64,000 nt of DNA from CAZMXP01 sp964570285 (GTDB lineage: Bacteria; Planctomycetota; PLA2): assembly GCA_964570285.1 (NCBI GenBank), contig CAZMXP010000001.1:62001-126000 (forward strand). The letters are read 5' to 3'. The notes beneath the pieces are model-generated. The model worked only from the letters and a program-made list of their open reading frames with translations, made no database searches and was not told the origin of the DNA. Every line of letters starts with the position of its first letter. Positions within the stretch are counted from its first letter, which is position 1. Below are positions 53,871 through 62,876 of this stretch, in pieces. The position numbers and the translations under genes are program-made.

Positions 53871-55715
53871 CTAGGCGCCGGAGCTTTCCTTGGCCGCGTC
53901 GCCCCCTGCGGGCAGCGCGTCCTCGGGGAACATGTCCGACCAGTCCTTCTCGAGGCGGCCGCGGTATTCGCGGATCGCCTCCTTGATGGACGCCTCGATG
54001 TCCTCCGAGCTGAGGATGATCCGCGGCGTCAGGAAGACGATGATGTTGGAGAGGGACTTCTGGCGCTCCTTCACGGAGAAGAGCCACTTGATCACCGGGA
54101 TGTTCTTCAGGCCCGGGATGCCGCGCTCCACCTCGACGTCGGTCTTCGTGAGCAGCCCGCCGAGGACGGCGGTCTCGCCCGACTTCACGATGAGGTGCGT
54201 CACGATGGTGGACGAGCTGACCCGCGGCAGCAGGATCGACACGCGGTTCGACCCCTCGCCGCTCGCGAACTCGTCGAAGCCCGGGAGGACCGTCGACGTG
54301 CCGACGAGCTGCTCCGCCTCGGGAATCACGGTGACCATGAGCTTGTCGCTGTTGGGGATCACGTGCGGGATGACGAGGAGCTGGAAGCCCTGTTGCACCG
54401 GGGACTGGGGCGCCTCCTCGATCGAGAAGGTGAGCCCGCCGCTCTGGTTGCTGGACGCCGACGTGCGGGCGTAGCGCACCGTCTCGCCGACGAAGATCGT
54501 GGCCTCCTGGTTGTCGAGCGCGATCAGCTTGGGCGCCTGGACGATCTGGCTCGTCCGGTCCTCCTTGAAGAGGCGCAGCGCCATGCTCACGCCGCTGAAA
54601 TCCAGCGTGCCGAAGGTGCTTCCCGCGGAGGGGAGCAGGCCGGTGGCCGGATCCGGCACGCGGGTGCCGTTGGTCGGATCGCCCGCGGCGGCGCGGTCGA
54701 GGTCGCTGAAGACGCCGAAGGGCAGGCGCGTGGGCGTCGAGGCCAGCGAGACCGCCATTGTCCACCCGTCCTCGCCCGGATCCACGCCCAGGTCGAGCAG
54801 ATCCTGGTTCTGGGTCGTGATGAGCTTGACGTCGAAGAAGATCTGGGGCGGCTCGACGTCGATCTGCCCCACGAGCTGGATCAGGTTGTCGAGGGCGGGC
54901 TTCGTGCCCCGCGCGAAGATCGAGTTCGTCACGCGGTCATACTGGATCGTGCCCCCCTCGACCTCGACCGCCGACTTCAGCGCGTCGAGGATCGGGAAGT
55001 CCTCCTCCGGCTTGATCGAGCTGGGCGCGACGATCTTCTCCTTGGCGTACTCCGTCTTCAGGTAGGCGCGGTAGGGGCTCGGGGGCCGGATGTAGCGCAG
55101 CCGCAGCACGCGCGTCTCGAGCTGCTGCTTCAGGTCCTCGCGCGGGATGATGCGCAGGATGCCCCGGTCCTCCTCCACGACCGCGTACCCGAGCGTCTTG
55201 ACGATCTGCTCGAGGGCGTCGCGCCACGGGATGTTCTTCAGCGTCACCGTGACGTTCCCCTGCACGGCGGGGGAGACGACGATGTTCGCCCCGGAGTAGG
55301 TGGCGAGCACGCCGATGACCTTCTTGACGTCCTCGCTCTCGAACTGGATGGTCACGCGCTCGGGGCGCGCCACCTTGATGAGCACGGGGCTCACGCGCTC
55401 GAGGATGCACTCGCCCTTCTCGGCGGCCAGCTCGAGCGCCATCAGCCAGTGCAGGTCGACCTTGAGCGTGACGGTCGCCGCGGCGGCCTCCTTGCTCAGG
55501 ACGATGTTGACCTTCGTCTTGTTGCGGATCAGGTCGACCACGTCCGTCAGGGCGCGGTTGCGCACGTCGAACCGGACGATGCCGTCGCCGATGTCGAGTT
55601 GCGCCATGTTCGCATCGGTGGGCTTGCTCTGGGCAAGCGCCGGAGCCACCAGGCTCCCGAGCAAGGCGAGCGCCGCGAACCAGAGGGTCGCACCTCGCGT
55701 CCTAGGATTGTCCAT
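53871..55715 (-). CDS. pilQ: Secretin (PilQ/GspD family outer-membrane channel)
   Basis: 614 residues from ATG 55715, with AGGAGGAGA upstream. Signal peptide (LALLGSLVAPALA) is followed by two STN/N-domain units (VRFDVRNRALTDVVDLIRNK and VTIQFESEDVKKVIGVLATY, then LKNIPWRDALEQIVKTLGY). The secretin core ends in the conserved GIPGLKNIPVIKWLF block. It forms the outer-membrane ring through which the pilus passes. Last gene of pilM-N-O/P-Q, which ends at a hairpin. Confidence 0.94.
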   Translation of the reverse strand: MDNPRTRGATLWFAALALLGSLVAPALAQSKPTDANMAQLDIGDGIVRFDVRNRALTDVVDLIRNKTKVNIVLSKEAAAATVTLKVDLHWLMALELAAEKGECILERVSPVLIKVARPERVTIQFESEDVKKVIGVLATYSGANIVVSPAVQGNVTVTLKNIPWRDALEQIVKTLGYAVVEEDRGILRIIPREDLKQQLETRVLRLRYIRPPSPYRAYLKTEYAKEKIVAPSSIKPEEDFPILDALKSAVEVEGGTIQYDRVTNSIFARGTKPALDNLIQLVGQIDVEPPQIFFDVKLITTQNQDLLDLGVDPGEDGWTMAVSLASTPTRLPFGVFSDLDRAAAGDPTNGTRVPDPATGLLPSAGSTFGTLDFSGVSMALRLFKEDRTSQIVQAPKLIALDNQEATIFVGETVRYARTSASSNQSGGLTFSIEEAPQSPVQQGFQLLVIPHVIPNSDKLMVTVIPEAEQLVGTSTVLPGFDEFASGEGSNRVSILLPRVSSSTIVTHLIVKSGETAVLGGLLTKTDVEVERGIPGLKNIPVIKWLFSVKERQKSLSNIIVFLTPRIILSSEDIEASIKEAIREYRGRLEKDWSDMFPEDALPAGGDAAKESSGA

Positions 55716-55756
55716 CGAAATCTCCTCCTTACGTCCGCGGGGGGTCCCGCGGTTGA

Positions 55757-57193
55757 TCATCTTCCGTTCTGGGTCCGCTTGATCTCGACGCCTTCCGTCT
55801 CGAAGATCACGTAGTTCTCGCCGATCTCGAAGACGATGACGCGTCCGTCGCCGTCGAGGGCGTCGCCCTCGATGAACTGCTTGCGGTTGATCACCGCGAT
55901 GCTGACCGCGTTCGGGGCGTAGAGGATCGACGAGATCTCGATCGATCGCTTCTCGAAGCGCTCGATCACCTGCGACCGCCGGAGCAGGTCGTTGATCTCG
56001 ACGACGAGCGAGCGCGCCTCCTCCTCGACCCAGTCGCCGCCGCGGCTCACGTCCATGAAGTTGCGCACCGTTTCCTCGACCTTCTTCCACTCGCGCGCCT
56101 CGAAGGCCTTGAGCGCCCGGCCCCGGATCTCCTCGACCATGCCGAGGGTCATCCGCGGCTCCTCTTCGCGCACCTTCGCGAGGCGCTCTTGCAGCTCGAG
56201 GAAGGGCACCTGCACCTCGGTGCGGAAGCGCTCCTGCAACTCCCGGACGCGGATCAGGTTCTCGAGGCGGACCTGGTCGAGCAGGCGGGCGAGCTGGGCC
56301 ATCGCCTCGCGGTTCTCCTTCACCTGCTGCGCGAGCCGGAAGAGGTCCTTGATCTTGCGCAGATGGTCCTCGATCTCGATCCCTTCCTGCAGCGTGCGGA
56401 CCATCTCGATCAGGTTGTCCACCATCTCCTGCTGGGCGGCGCGGTCCATGCCGTCGTCCACGTCCACCTGCACCTGCCGGCGCACGTTCTCGAAGGGGTC
56501 GCGGCGGCCGAGCGAGGTGCGGAGCGTGTAGGTCTCCTTCTCCTGGATCTTGATGCGGCTGAGCCACTTCTTGACCTCGGGATGCTCGCGCTTCTTCTCG
56601 TAGCTCTGGATCGAGACGATCGTGTTCGCGATCTTCTTGCTGTAGGTGAAGGTCGTGAGCGCGAGCTTGATCCCGTGGCGGACCTTCCCGTCCTCGTCGG
56701 CGGTCTCGCCGGCGTTGATGGAGTACTCGGTCACGTTGATGATGCGGTCGTAGTTCTCGACGAAGTTGATGAAGCGCAGGAACTCGTCGACGGTGCCGCG
56801 CAGGGCCAGGACCTGGGAGACGCTGTCGATGGGACCCTTCGCCTTGCTGTCCGTCCGCGAGCTGTTGGGCGTGATCTCGCTGATGCGCACGCCGCTCTCG
56901 ACGGCGAACCGCTCGAGCACCTCCCAGAAGGTCTCGATCTCCGACTCCTCCGGGAGGAAGGTCACTTCCTTGTCCGCCATCTCGCGGTCGCTGATGACGC
57001 GGTACTCGCGCGCCGCGATCTGCCCGATCTCGCGCTCGGCGTCGGTGATCTGGGCGCGGAGCTCCGTCGTGCGGGTCTCCTCCGAGCGGACGGCATTGAG
57101 GTCCCGCCAGATGAGGAACCCGAGCCCTCCGCAGAGGAGGACGGTGATCCCGATCGTGGTGATCAGGAGCTGCTTTTCGCTGAGCCGGTTCAC
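55757..57193 (-). CDS. pilO: PilO-type inner membrane protein, apparently fused to a PilP/GspC-like domain
   Basis: 478 residues from GTG 57193, about twice the ~200 of PilO. One N-terminal transmembrane helix (~8-27, LITTIGITVLLCGGLGFLIW), a short coiled coil, and a PilO-type ferredoxin-like region with ETFWEVLERFAVESGVRISE. A long helical segment (~250-400) leads to a C-terminal PilP/GspC homology-like beta domain (SSILYAPNAVSIAVINRKQF, GDGRVIVFEIGENYVIFETE). No separate pilP gene is present in the operon, so the two roles appear merged. It aligns the inner platform with the secretin. Confidence 0.82.
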   Translation of the reverse strand: MNRLSEKQLLITTIGITVLLCGGLGFLIWRDLNAVRSEETRTTELRAQITDAEREIGQIAAREYRVISDREMADKEVTFLPEESEIETFWEVLERFAVESGVRISEITPNSSRTDSKAKGPIDSVSQVLALRGTVDEFLRFINFVENYDRIINVTEYSINAGETADEDGKVRHGIKLALTTFTYSKKIANTIVSIQSYEKKREHPEVKKWLSRIKIQEKETYTLRTSLGRRDPFENVRRQVQVDVDDGMDRAAQQEMVDNLIEMVRTLQEGIEIEDHLRKIKDLFRLAQQVKENREAMAQLARLLDQVRLENLIRVRELQERFRTEVQVPFLELQERLAKVREEEPRMTLGMVEEIRGRALKAFEAREWKKVEETVRNFMDVSRGGDWVEEEARSLVVEINDLLRRSQVIERFEKRSIEISSILYAPNAVSIAVINRKQFIEGDALDGDGRVIVFEIGENYVIFETEGVEIKRTQNGR

Positions 57194-57212
57194 GTGATCC
57201 TCCCGTCCCCGA

Positions 57213-57866
57213 TCACTTCTTCTTCGCGTCGTGCTGGTAGCCGAGGGGCTGCAGCACCATCGTGTAGTTGAATCGGCCGCCCGAGGAGGGCTCGAGGCCG
57301 TCGTCCCAGCGCACTTCCTTGAAGTTGGGCTGGGAGATGCTCTTGAAGTCCTGGAAGAAGGGGTCCTTCCGGATCGCATCGCGCAGGCTCGTGACGCGGC
57401 TGAACTCGCGCGTCTCCGCCCACCCGCTGAAGCTCATCGAGCCGCCGCTGTCCATCTGGCCGCGCTTGAGCTGCCGTCCGGGCCGGGCCGAGAGGTCCTT
57501 CAGCCAGACGTAGTAGGCGGTGCGATCCCCCTTGTTGTGGAGGATGTCGAGCAGTTCGTCGAGCTTGCGGCTGTGCAGGATGCGGTCCTTCGCGACCTGC
57601 TGGATCGCCTTCCGCCGCGCCTCGTAGGCGTTGATCTCCGCCTGCAGCGCGAGGCTCACGTCCGCCTGCGCCTTCTTGTTCGTGTACTCGGCCTCGGTCG
57701 CCTCGCGCACCTCGCGCACGCCCTTGAGCGTGCTGTAGTGGACGAAGCCGTAGGCGACGAGGCCGCCGGTGACGATGATCGCACCCGCGACGATGGCGAT
57801 GAAGCGCCCGATCGGGGTCGCTTCGGTCCGGCGGTACTCCGGGGGGAGGAGGTTGATCTGGATCAC
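57213..57866 (-). CDS. pilN: Type IV pilus assembly protein PilN-like
   Basis: 217 residues. The N-terminal MIQINLLPPEYRR is the conserved PilM-binding motif. One transmembrane helix (~22-42, FIAIVAGAIIVTGGLVAYGF) precedes a periplasmic ferredoxin-like region with coiled-coil start. It sits three bases after pilM and ~19 bases before the PilO/P gene. Confidence 0.92.
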   Translation of the reverse strand: MIQINLLPPEYRRTEATPIGRFIAIVAGAIIVTGGLVAYGFVHYSTLKGVREVREATEAEYTNKKAQADVSLALQAEINAYEARRKAIQQVAKDRILHSRKLDELLDILHNKGDRTAYYVWLKDLSARPGRQLKRGQMDSGGSMSFSGWAETREFSRVTSLRDAIRKDPFFQDFKSISQPNFKEVRWDDGLEPSSGGRFNYTMVLQPLGYQHDAKKK

Positions 57867-57869
57867 GGC

Positions 57870-58907
57870 CTAGAGCTCCTGCACCCGCGAGGCGAGGCCG
57901 ATGGCGACGGCGAGCTGCCCTGCGTTGTTCTTGACGACGGAATAGTCCACCGCGCCCTCGTGCACCTCGATGCCCTCGGTCGGGTCCCAGCGGTGCATCG
58001 GCCGGTTGAGCGTGCGCTCGAGCGCCTCGTCGATGCCCGCCATCCGGGCGCCCCCGCCGCTCAGGTAGACCTCCTCGACCTCGCGGTCGAACTGGTTCTC
58101 GAAGTAGTCGAAGGAGAGCAGGATCTCGTTCGCGAGGTCGTCGAAGGAGGGCATCACCGCCTCCATCACCTCCTCGGGGTGGTCGCCCGGCTCCCGCTTG
58201 CGGTGCTCGGCGCTCTCCACGTCGAGCCCCAGGCGCTTGGCGATCGCGTGCGTGAAGTCGTCCCCGGCGAGGTAGATCTCGCGGGTGAAGTAGGAGGTCC
58301 CGCCGTAGAAGATGTTGATGTTGGTCTTGTTCGCGCCGATGTCGAGCAGCGCGATCGCGCGGTTGTTGTCCTCCTCGAAGAGGGCTCCGCCGCGCGCGAG
58401 CTCGAAGGCGTTCCCGACCGCGAACGAGTCCACGTCGATGATCGTCGGCTGGAGGCCGAGCCCCGAGAGCAGGCTCACGTGGTCCTCGATCAGCGCCCGC
58501 TTCACGGCGACGAGCAGCACGCGCATCTCCGCGTCGGCCGTCTCGCCGGATCCGTCCTCGCGGAAGGGCTGGCTGTCGAGCACGACGTCGTCGACATCGA
58601 AGGGGATGTACTTGTCCGCCTCGTAGCGGATGGCGTTGCGCAGATCCTCGTCCGGCATCCGCATCATCGAGAGGTAGCGCACGATCACGGACTTGCCGTA
58701 GACCGCCGTCACGACCCTCTTGGTGTGGAACGCGTTGTCCCGCAGCACCTCGAGGATCGCGTCGGGACGCTGGTCCTCGCTCAACACCTCGGTCTGGCCG
58801 TACCCGGTCATCACGAAGCCGTGCCCCTCTCGCGTGAGCTCGACCGCCTTGATGACCCGCGATCCGATGTCCAGACCGATCAGGGACTTGATCTTTCGCC
58901 TGAGCAT
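57870..58907 (-). CDS. pilM: Type IV pilus assembly ATPase-fold protein PilM
   Basis: 345 residues from ATG 58907; an in-frame codon at 58943 would add 12 residues with no PilM similarity. Actin-like fold: IGLDIGSRVIKAVEL at the first phosphate site, RYEADKYIPFDVDDVV, ALLDIGANKTNINIF at the second, and VYLSGGGARMAGIDEAL for adenosine. It recruits PilN at the inner face of the membrane. First gene of the pil operon, preceded by a 176-base gap with several C runs. Confidence 0.94.
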   Translation of the reverse strand: MLRRKIKSLIGLDIGSRVIKAVELTREGHGFVMTGYGQTEVLSEDQRPDAILEVLRDNAFHTKRVVTAVYGKSVIVRYLSMMRMPDEDLRNAIRYEADKYIPFDVDDVVLDSQPFREDGSGETADAEMRVLLVAVKRALIEDHVSLLSGLGLQPTIIDVDSFAVGNAFELARGGALFEEDNNRAIALLDIGANKTNINIFYGGTSYFTREIYLAGDDFTHAIAKRLGLDVESAEHRKREPGDHPEEVMEAVMPSFDDLANEILLSFDYFENQFDREVEEVYLSGGGARMAGIDEALERTLNRPMHRWDPTEGIEVHEGAVDYSVVKNNAGQLAVAIGLASRVQEL

Positions 58908-59083
58908 GTGTGTCCGTCCGTGATCCCTGCCGCCGTGCCACAAATGGCAGGAGGCTCAGAACCCATCGGACTTTTGCCCGCCCCGACTTGACCGGCGTTT
59001 CGGAGGGCCCCCCCCGGCGCGGCCGCGACGGGCCCCCGCGCCCCCCCCCGATCCGGAACCGTGGCCGGCCCACGGGTGGGGGA

Positions 59084-60814
59084 TCAGGCCAAGCCCAGGA
59101 GCCCCGCCGACTCCACCGCGAGGGAGGAGTCGACCTCCTCGGACGTGGCGAATCCGAGGGCGGTGCGGGCGATGACGGCCGCGTCGCTGCGGCTCACGCT
59201 CCGGACCACGCGCTTCACCTCGGGCACGAGATTGGGCGCGACCGAGAAGTGGCGGATGCCCATGCCGAGCAGCAGCAGCGTGTAGGGCCGTTCGGCCGCC
59301 ATCTCCCCGCAGAGGCTCACCCGGACCCCGGCCCGGATCCCCTCCTTCACGACGTTGCGCAGCAGGCGGAGGATCGCGGGGTTGCTCGGCCGGAAGAGGT
59401 TGGCGACCCGCTCGTTGGTCCGGTCGACGGCGAGGGCGTACTGCGTGAGGTCGTTGCTGCCCACCGAGAAGAAGTCCACCTCGCGCGCGAGCAGGTCGGC
59501 CATCAGCGCCGCGCTCGGGATCTCGATCATCGCGCCCACCTTCAGGTTGGCGTCGAAGGGCACGCCCGTCCGCCGCAGCTCCTCCTTCACGTTCTCGAGG
59601 ATGCTCCGCGCGCTCCGGAACTCGGTGACGGAGCCGATCATCGGGAAGAGCAGCGAGATCCTCCCCTCGTTGCTCGCGCGCAGGATCGCGCGGAGCTGCG
59701 TCCGGAAGAGCTCCGGGCGCGCGAAGCAGAGGCGGATGCTGCGGCAGCCGAGGAAGGGGTTGGGTTCGCCCTGGAAGCCGACGCTCTCGCCGAACTTGTC
59801 GGCGCCGAAGTCGAAGGTCCGGATCGTGAGCGTGCGCCCCTTCAGCCGCGAGAGCGCCTCGCGGTAGGCGGCGAGGTGCCCCTCCTCGTCGGGCACGCTC
59901 TGGCGCTCCGCATAGAGGAACTCCGTCCGGAAGAGGCCGATGCCGTCGGCGCCGTTGCGCACCGCCTGGTCGACCTCGAACGGGAACTCGATGTTGCCGA
60001 AGACGCCCACGGGCCAGCCGTCGGGCGTCTCCGCCGGGAGCGCGGACATGCGGCGCAGCACGCGGGCGCGGCGGTGCAGCAGCTCCTGCCGCTCGCGGTA
60101 GCGCCGCAGCGTGTCGGGATCGGGATCCACGATCAGGATGCCCTGCTCGCCGTCGCAAATGAGGGGGGTGCCGGGGGGAACGGTGGCGCCGAGGGGCCCG
60201 AGCCCGCAGAGCGCGGGGATGCCGAGGGACTTCGCGATGATCGCCGTGTGGCTCGTCGAGCCGCCGTGCTCGGTCGCGAAGCCGAGGAAGCTCGTCCGGT
60301 CGAGCTCCGCGGCCTCGGTCGGCGTGAGATCCTCCGTGACGAGGATGACGGGGTTGTCGGGCGTGGGCTGCTCGGACTCCTCGTCCTTGCGCAGGTGGCG
60401 CAGCACGCGCTTCTGCAAGTCCATGAGATCCACGTAGCGCTGCCGGAAGAACTCGTCGGTGAGCTGGCGGAAGACCTCGATCCACCGGTTGAAGACGACC
60501 GCGACGGCGTAGTCCGCCGGGGAGGGGCCGTTCTGGATCGTCGTCTCGATCTCGCGGATCAGCGTCGGGTCGGAGAGGAACTCGCGGTGGCTCTTCGCGA
60601 TGGAGCCGATCGCGTCCGTCAGCCCCGCCCGCGCGGCGATCGCCTCGAGCTCGGCCCGCGCCGCCTCGAGCGCGTCGCGGTAGAGCTGCAGCTCCGCCTT
60701 GACCCGGGCGCGCTGGATCGTGCGGCGCGTCGGCATGCTGCCCGCCCGGCGCAGGTGGAACGCGGGCGCGATCGCGATGCCGGGGCTGACCGGGATCCCC
60801 TGGATGCTCCTCAT
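59084..60814 (-). CDS. ptsI: Phosphoenolpyruvate-protein phosphotransferase (PTS enzyme I)
   Basis: 576 residues from ATG 60814 with GGGGGGAG upstream. It takes phosphate from PEP and passes it to HPr. The active-site His is in GGSTSHTAII, the PEP-binding Arg block is GIGLFRTEFLY, and the C-terminal Cys is in SLCGEMA. No N-terminal GAF domain is present, so it is standard PtsI rather than PtsP. No sugar permease (EIIB/EIIC) is seen; neighbours are HPr, EIIA-Ntr, hpf, truA and rpoN. Confidence 0.94.
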   Translation of the reverse strand: MRSIQGIPVSPGIAIAPAFHLRRAGSMPTRRTIQRARVKAELQLYRDALEAARAELEAIAARAGLTDAIGSIAKSHREFLSDPTLIREIETTIQNGPSPADYAVAVVFNRWIEVFRQLTDEFFRQRYVDLMDLQKRVLRHLRKDEESEQPTPDNPVILVTEDLTPTEAAELDRTSFLGFATEHGGSTSHTAIIAKSLGIPALCGLGPLGATVPPGTPLICDGEQGILIVDPDPDTLRRYRERQELLHRRARVLRRMSALPAETPDGWPVGVFGNIEFPFEVDQAVRNGADGIGLFRTEFLYAERQSVPDEEGHLAAYREALSRLKGRTLTIRTFDFGADKFGESVGFQGEPNPFLGCRSIRLCFARPELFRTQLRAILRASNEGRISLLFPMIGSVTEFRSARSILENVKEELRRTGVPFDANLKVGAMIEIPSAALMADLLAREVDFFSVGSNDLTQYALAVDRTNERVANLFRPSNPAILRLLRNVVKEGIRAGVRVSLCGEMAAERPYTLLLLGMGIRHFSVAPNLVPEVKRVVRSVSRSDAAVIARTALGFATSEEVDSSLAVESAGLLGLA

Positions 60815-60911
60815 GCTCCCCCCGAGGATACTCGCCGCGCGCATGAATCCCCGCGGACCGGGGCCCGTGGGCCGCGAAGCGTGGCCGAGGACCGCACCCC
60901 GGCCGAGCGCC

Positions 60912-61208
60912 TCAGAGGTGCAGATCGAACTCGCGCTCGAAGAGTTCGCGCAGCGCCTCGATGGCCTGGGGGGCCCCGGGCCCCTTCGCGACGACCGTCA
61001 GCAGGGTCCCCTGTGCCGCCGCGAGCAGCAGCAGCTCGACGATCGACTTCGCATCGACGACGAGGTCGCCGCGGCGGATCAGGATCGTCGTGTCGGGGAA
61101 GCGCAGCGCGACCTCGGCGATGATCCCCGAGGGGCGGGCGTGGAGCCCGTGCGGGTTCCGGACCTTGACCTGCGCTTCGACCTCCGGGCCGTCGGTCGGG
61201 CCGCTCAC
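60912..61208 (-). CDS. ptsH: HPr phosphocarrier protein
   Basis: 98 residues from GTG 61208 (GTGA overlap with the EIIA stop). His-15 lies in NPHGLHARPSG, and the Ser-46 region is DAKSIVELL. It passes phosphate from enzyme I to the EIIA beside it. With no permease, it is more like the NPr of a nitrogen-related PTS. Confidence 0.9.
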   Translation of the reverse strand: MSGPTDGPEVEAQVKVRNPHGLHARPSGIIAEVALRFPDTTILIRRGDLVVDAKSIVELLLLAAAQGTLLTVVAKGPGAPQAIEALRELFEREFDLHL

Positions 61209-61693
61209 TTCCGCGACCCGTCCAGCTCCTTCAGAAGGCCGAGGAACGACGCGGGCGTCGTGCAGCCGAGCAGGCGCTTGCACTGGTAGGCGTCGCGCAC
61301 GATGCCGACGACCTTCTGCATCGCGGCGAGGTGGGCGGCGGGGTCCGAGAGCGGCGAGATGATCAGCACCACGATCCGCACGCGCTCGCCGTCCACCGCG
61401 CCGAAATCGATGCCGCCCGGGATGCGGCCGATCGCCATGAGGAGGCTCTTCACGTGCTCGCTCTTGGCATGGGGGATCCCCACGCCCCTCCCGATCCCGG
61501 TGCTCCCCTGGGCCTCGCGCTCGAAGACCTCGGCGCGCACCTTGGTCGCCTTGGCCCTCGTCAGGGCCTTGGCTACGACGAGCGCGTCCACGAGCTGCGT
61601 GAGCGCGTCGTCCTTGTCGGCGGCCTCGAGCTGGCAGAGGATCGCCTCGGCGCGCACGCACTCGTGCAGCAACATCGGCGTGCTATTCGCCAT
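61205..61693 (-). CDS. ptsN: PTS EIIA domain protein (PtsN/fructose type)
   Basis: 162 residues from ATG 61693; ATG 61675 is an alternative. The active His is in GIGRGVGIPHAKS. EIIA-Ntr-type proteins regulate potassium, nitrogen and stress responses rather than transport. It overlaps hpf by 11 bases and HPr by 4. The rpoN-hpf-ptsN order, here with truA inserted, is the classical arrangement. Confidence 0.88.
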   Translation of the reverse strand: MANSTPMLLHECVRAEAILCQLEAADKDDALTQLVDALVVAKALTRAKATKVRAEVFEREAQGSTGIGRGVGIPHAKSEHVKSLLMAIGRIPGGIDFGAVDGERVRIVVLIISPLSDPAAHLAAMQKVVGIVRDAYQCKRLLGCTTPASFLGLLKELDGSRK

Positions 61694-62078
61694 CCGCTTC
61701 CTCCAGCATCTCGCGCACGACCTGCTCGTAGGTCGCCTCCTCGTCCTGCGCCTCCGCCTTGGACCCGTCGGCGATGCGGGTGCGATCCCGGTGCGCCTTG
61801 AGCCGCGCATGGAGACGCCGGATCTGCTTCTGGAGCTTCGCCTCGGCGCCGTCGATCGCCTGGAACATGTCCTCGCCGTCCGCCTGCGCGATCAGCTTGG
61901 ACTTCTTTCCGAGGTAGGCGGCCAGCTCGACATGGTGCGCGAGGCCGTTCACGTTCATCGTGACGTCCACGTGTCGGATGCCGACGAAGAAGTGCTCGAG
62001 TTTCGAGAGGCGCTCCCTCGCGTAGTCCTGCATCGCAGGAGTCACGTGCAGGTGGCGCCCGACGATGTTCACCTTCAT
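61683..62078 (-). CDS. hpf: Ribosome hibernation-promoting factor (short form)
   Basis: 131 residues from ATG 62078. It begins MKVNIVGRHLHVTPAMQDYA, the conserved S30AE/HPF fold, with LGKKSKLIAQADGEDMFQAI in the middle. The acidic tail of ~40 residues is not the long-form dimerisation domain. It binds 30S/100S ribosomes in stationary phase. Sits between truA and ptsN with overlaps at both ends. Confidence 0.93.
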   Translation of the reverse strand: MKVNIVGRHLHVTPAMQDYARERLSKLEHFFVGIRHVDVTMNVNGLAHHVELAAYLGKKSKLIAQADGEDMFQAIDGAEAKLQKQIRRLHARLKAHRDRTRIADGSKAEAQDEEATYEQVVREMLEEADGE

Positions 62079-62863
62079 TGGAGATCCCTTTCGATGCGCG
62101 GGACGCCCGGCGAGCCCGGGTAGGCGACTTCCATCAGGCATAGGCCGTGCGCGGCGAGGCAGGGCCCGGCGATGGACGGATCCCGAATGGCGAGGCCAGC
62201 GGGGATCGCCCCCGGGTCGAGCCCTCGCTGGCCGGCCCGGAGAAGGGTGCCCGCCAAGTTCCGGGCCATGCCGTAGAGAAAGCCGTTGCCCACGAAGTGG
62301 AGGTGAATGTAGTCCCCCTCGCGCGCAACGTCAAGACGGCGCAACTCGCGCACGGTCCCGGATCGGGGCGATCCGGCCTTCTGGAATCCGAGGAAATCGT
62401 GGCGGCCGAGCAGCGCGCGCGCCGCCGCCCGCATGGCGTCGAGGTCGGGTTCGTGGGCGATGCGCAGCACATAGCGACGGTCGAAGGGGGAGTCGAACGC
62501 CCCCACCCGGAGCGTGTAGCGGTAGTGCTTGCTCACGGCATCGCGGATCGGGTGGAATTCCTCGCCCACCGCGCGCGCGGAGAGCACCACGACATCCTCG
62601 GGCAGGTGCGCGTTGAGCGCGTGGGGCACCTTGCGCTCGCCCAGGTCCCGCGGCGTCGAGAAGCGCGCCACCTGCCCTCGCGCGTGCACGCCCGCATCGG
62701 TGCGCCCGGCCCCGAGCACGGCCGTGGGCTCTCCGTTGAGCCGCTCCGCCGCCACCTCGAGCGTGCCCTGCACGGTCGTCGCCTCCCGCTGCACCTGCCA
62801 TCCGGCGTAGGCGGTCCCGTCGTAGGCCAGCGTGATCGCGAAGTGGCGGAGGGCGCGGGCCAC
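62075..62863 (-). CDS. truA: tRNA pseudouridine synthase A
   Basis: 262 residues. Motifs: ITLAYDGTAYAGWQVQ, catalytic Asp in GRTDAGVHARGQ, and NGFLYGMARNLAG. It modifies U38-U40 of the anticodon arm. Its position between rpoN and hpf is not the usual one; the stop overlaps the hpf start by ATGA, so the three are co-translated. Confidence 0.95.
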   Translation of the reverse strand: MARALRHFAITLAYDGTAYAGWQVQREATTVQGTLEVAAERLNGEPTAVLGAGRTDAGVHARGQVARFSTPRDLGERKVPHALNAHLPEDVVVLSARAVGEEFHPIRDAVSKHYRYTLRVGAFDSPFDRRYVLRIAHEPDLDAMRAAARALLGRHDFLGFQKAGSPRSGTVRELRRLDVAREGDYIHLHFVGNGFLYGMARNLAGTLLRAGQRGLDPGAIPAGLAIRDPSIAGPCLAAHGLCLMEVAYPGSPGVPRIERDLQ

Positions 62864-62876
62864 GCCGGCTACGGCC

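Noticed and set aside
58935..58940. TGGCAC on the minus strand upstream of pilM, like a sigma-54 -24 element
   Set aside because: The -12 element at the right spacing does not match TTGCW, so a sigma-54 promoter cannot be claimed.
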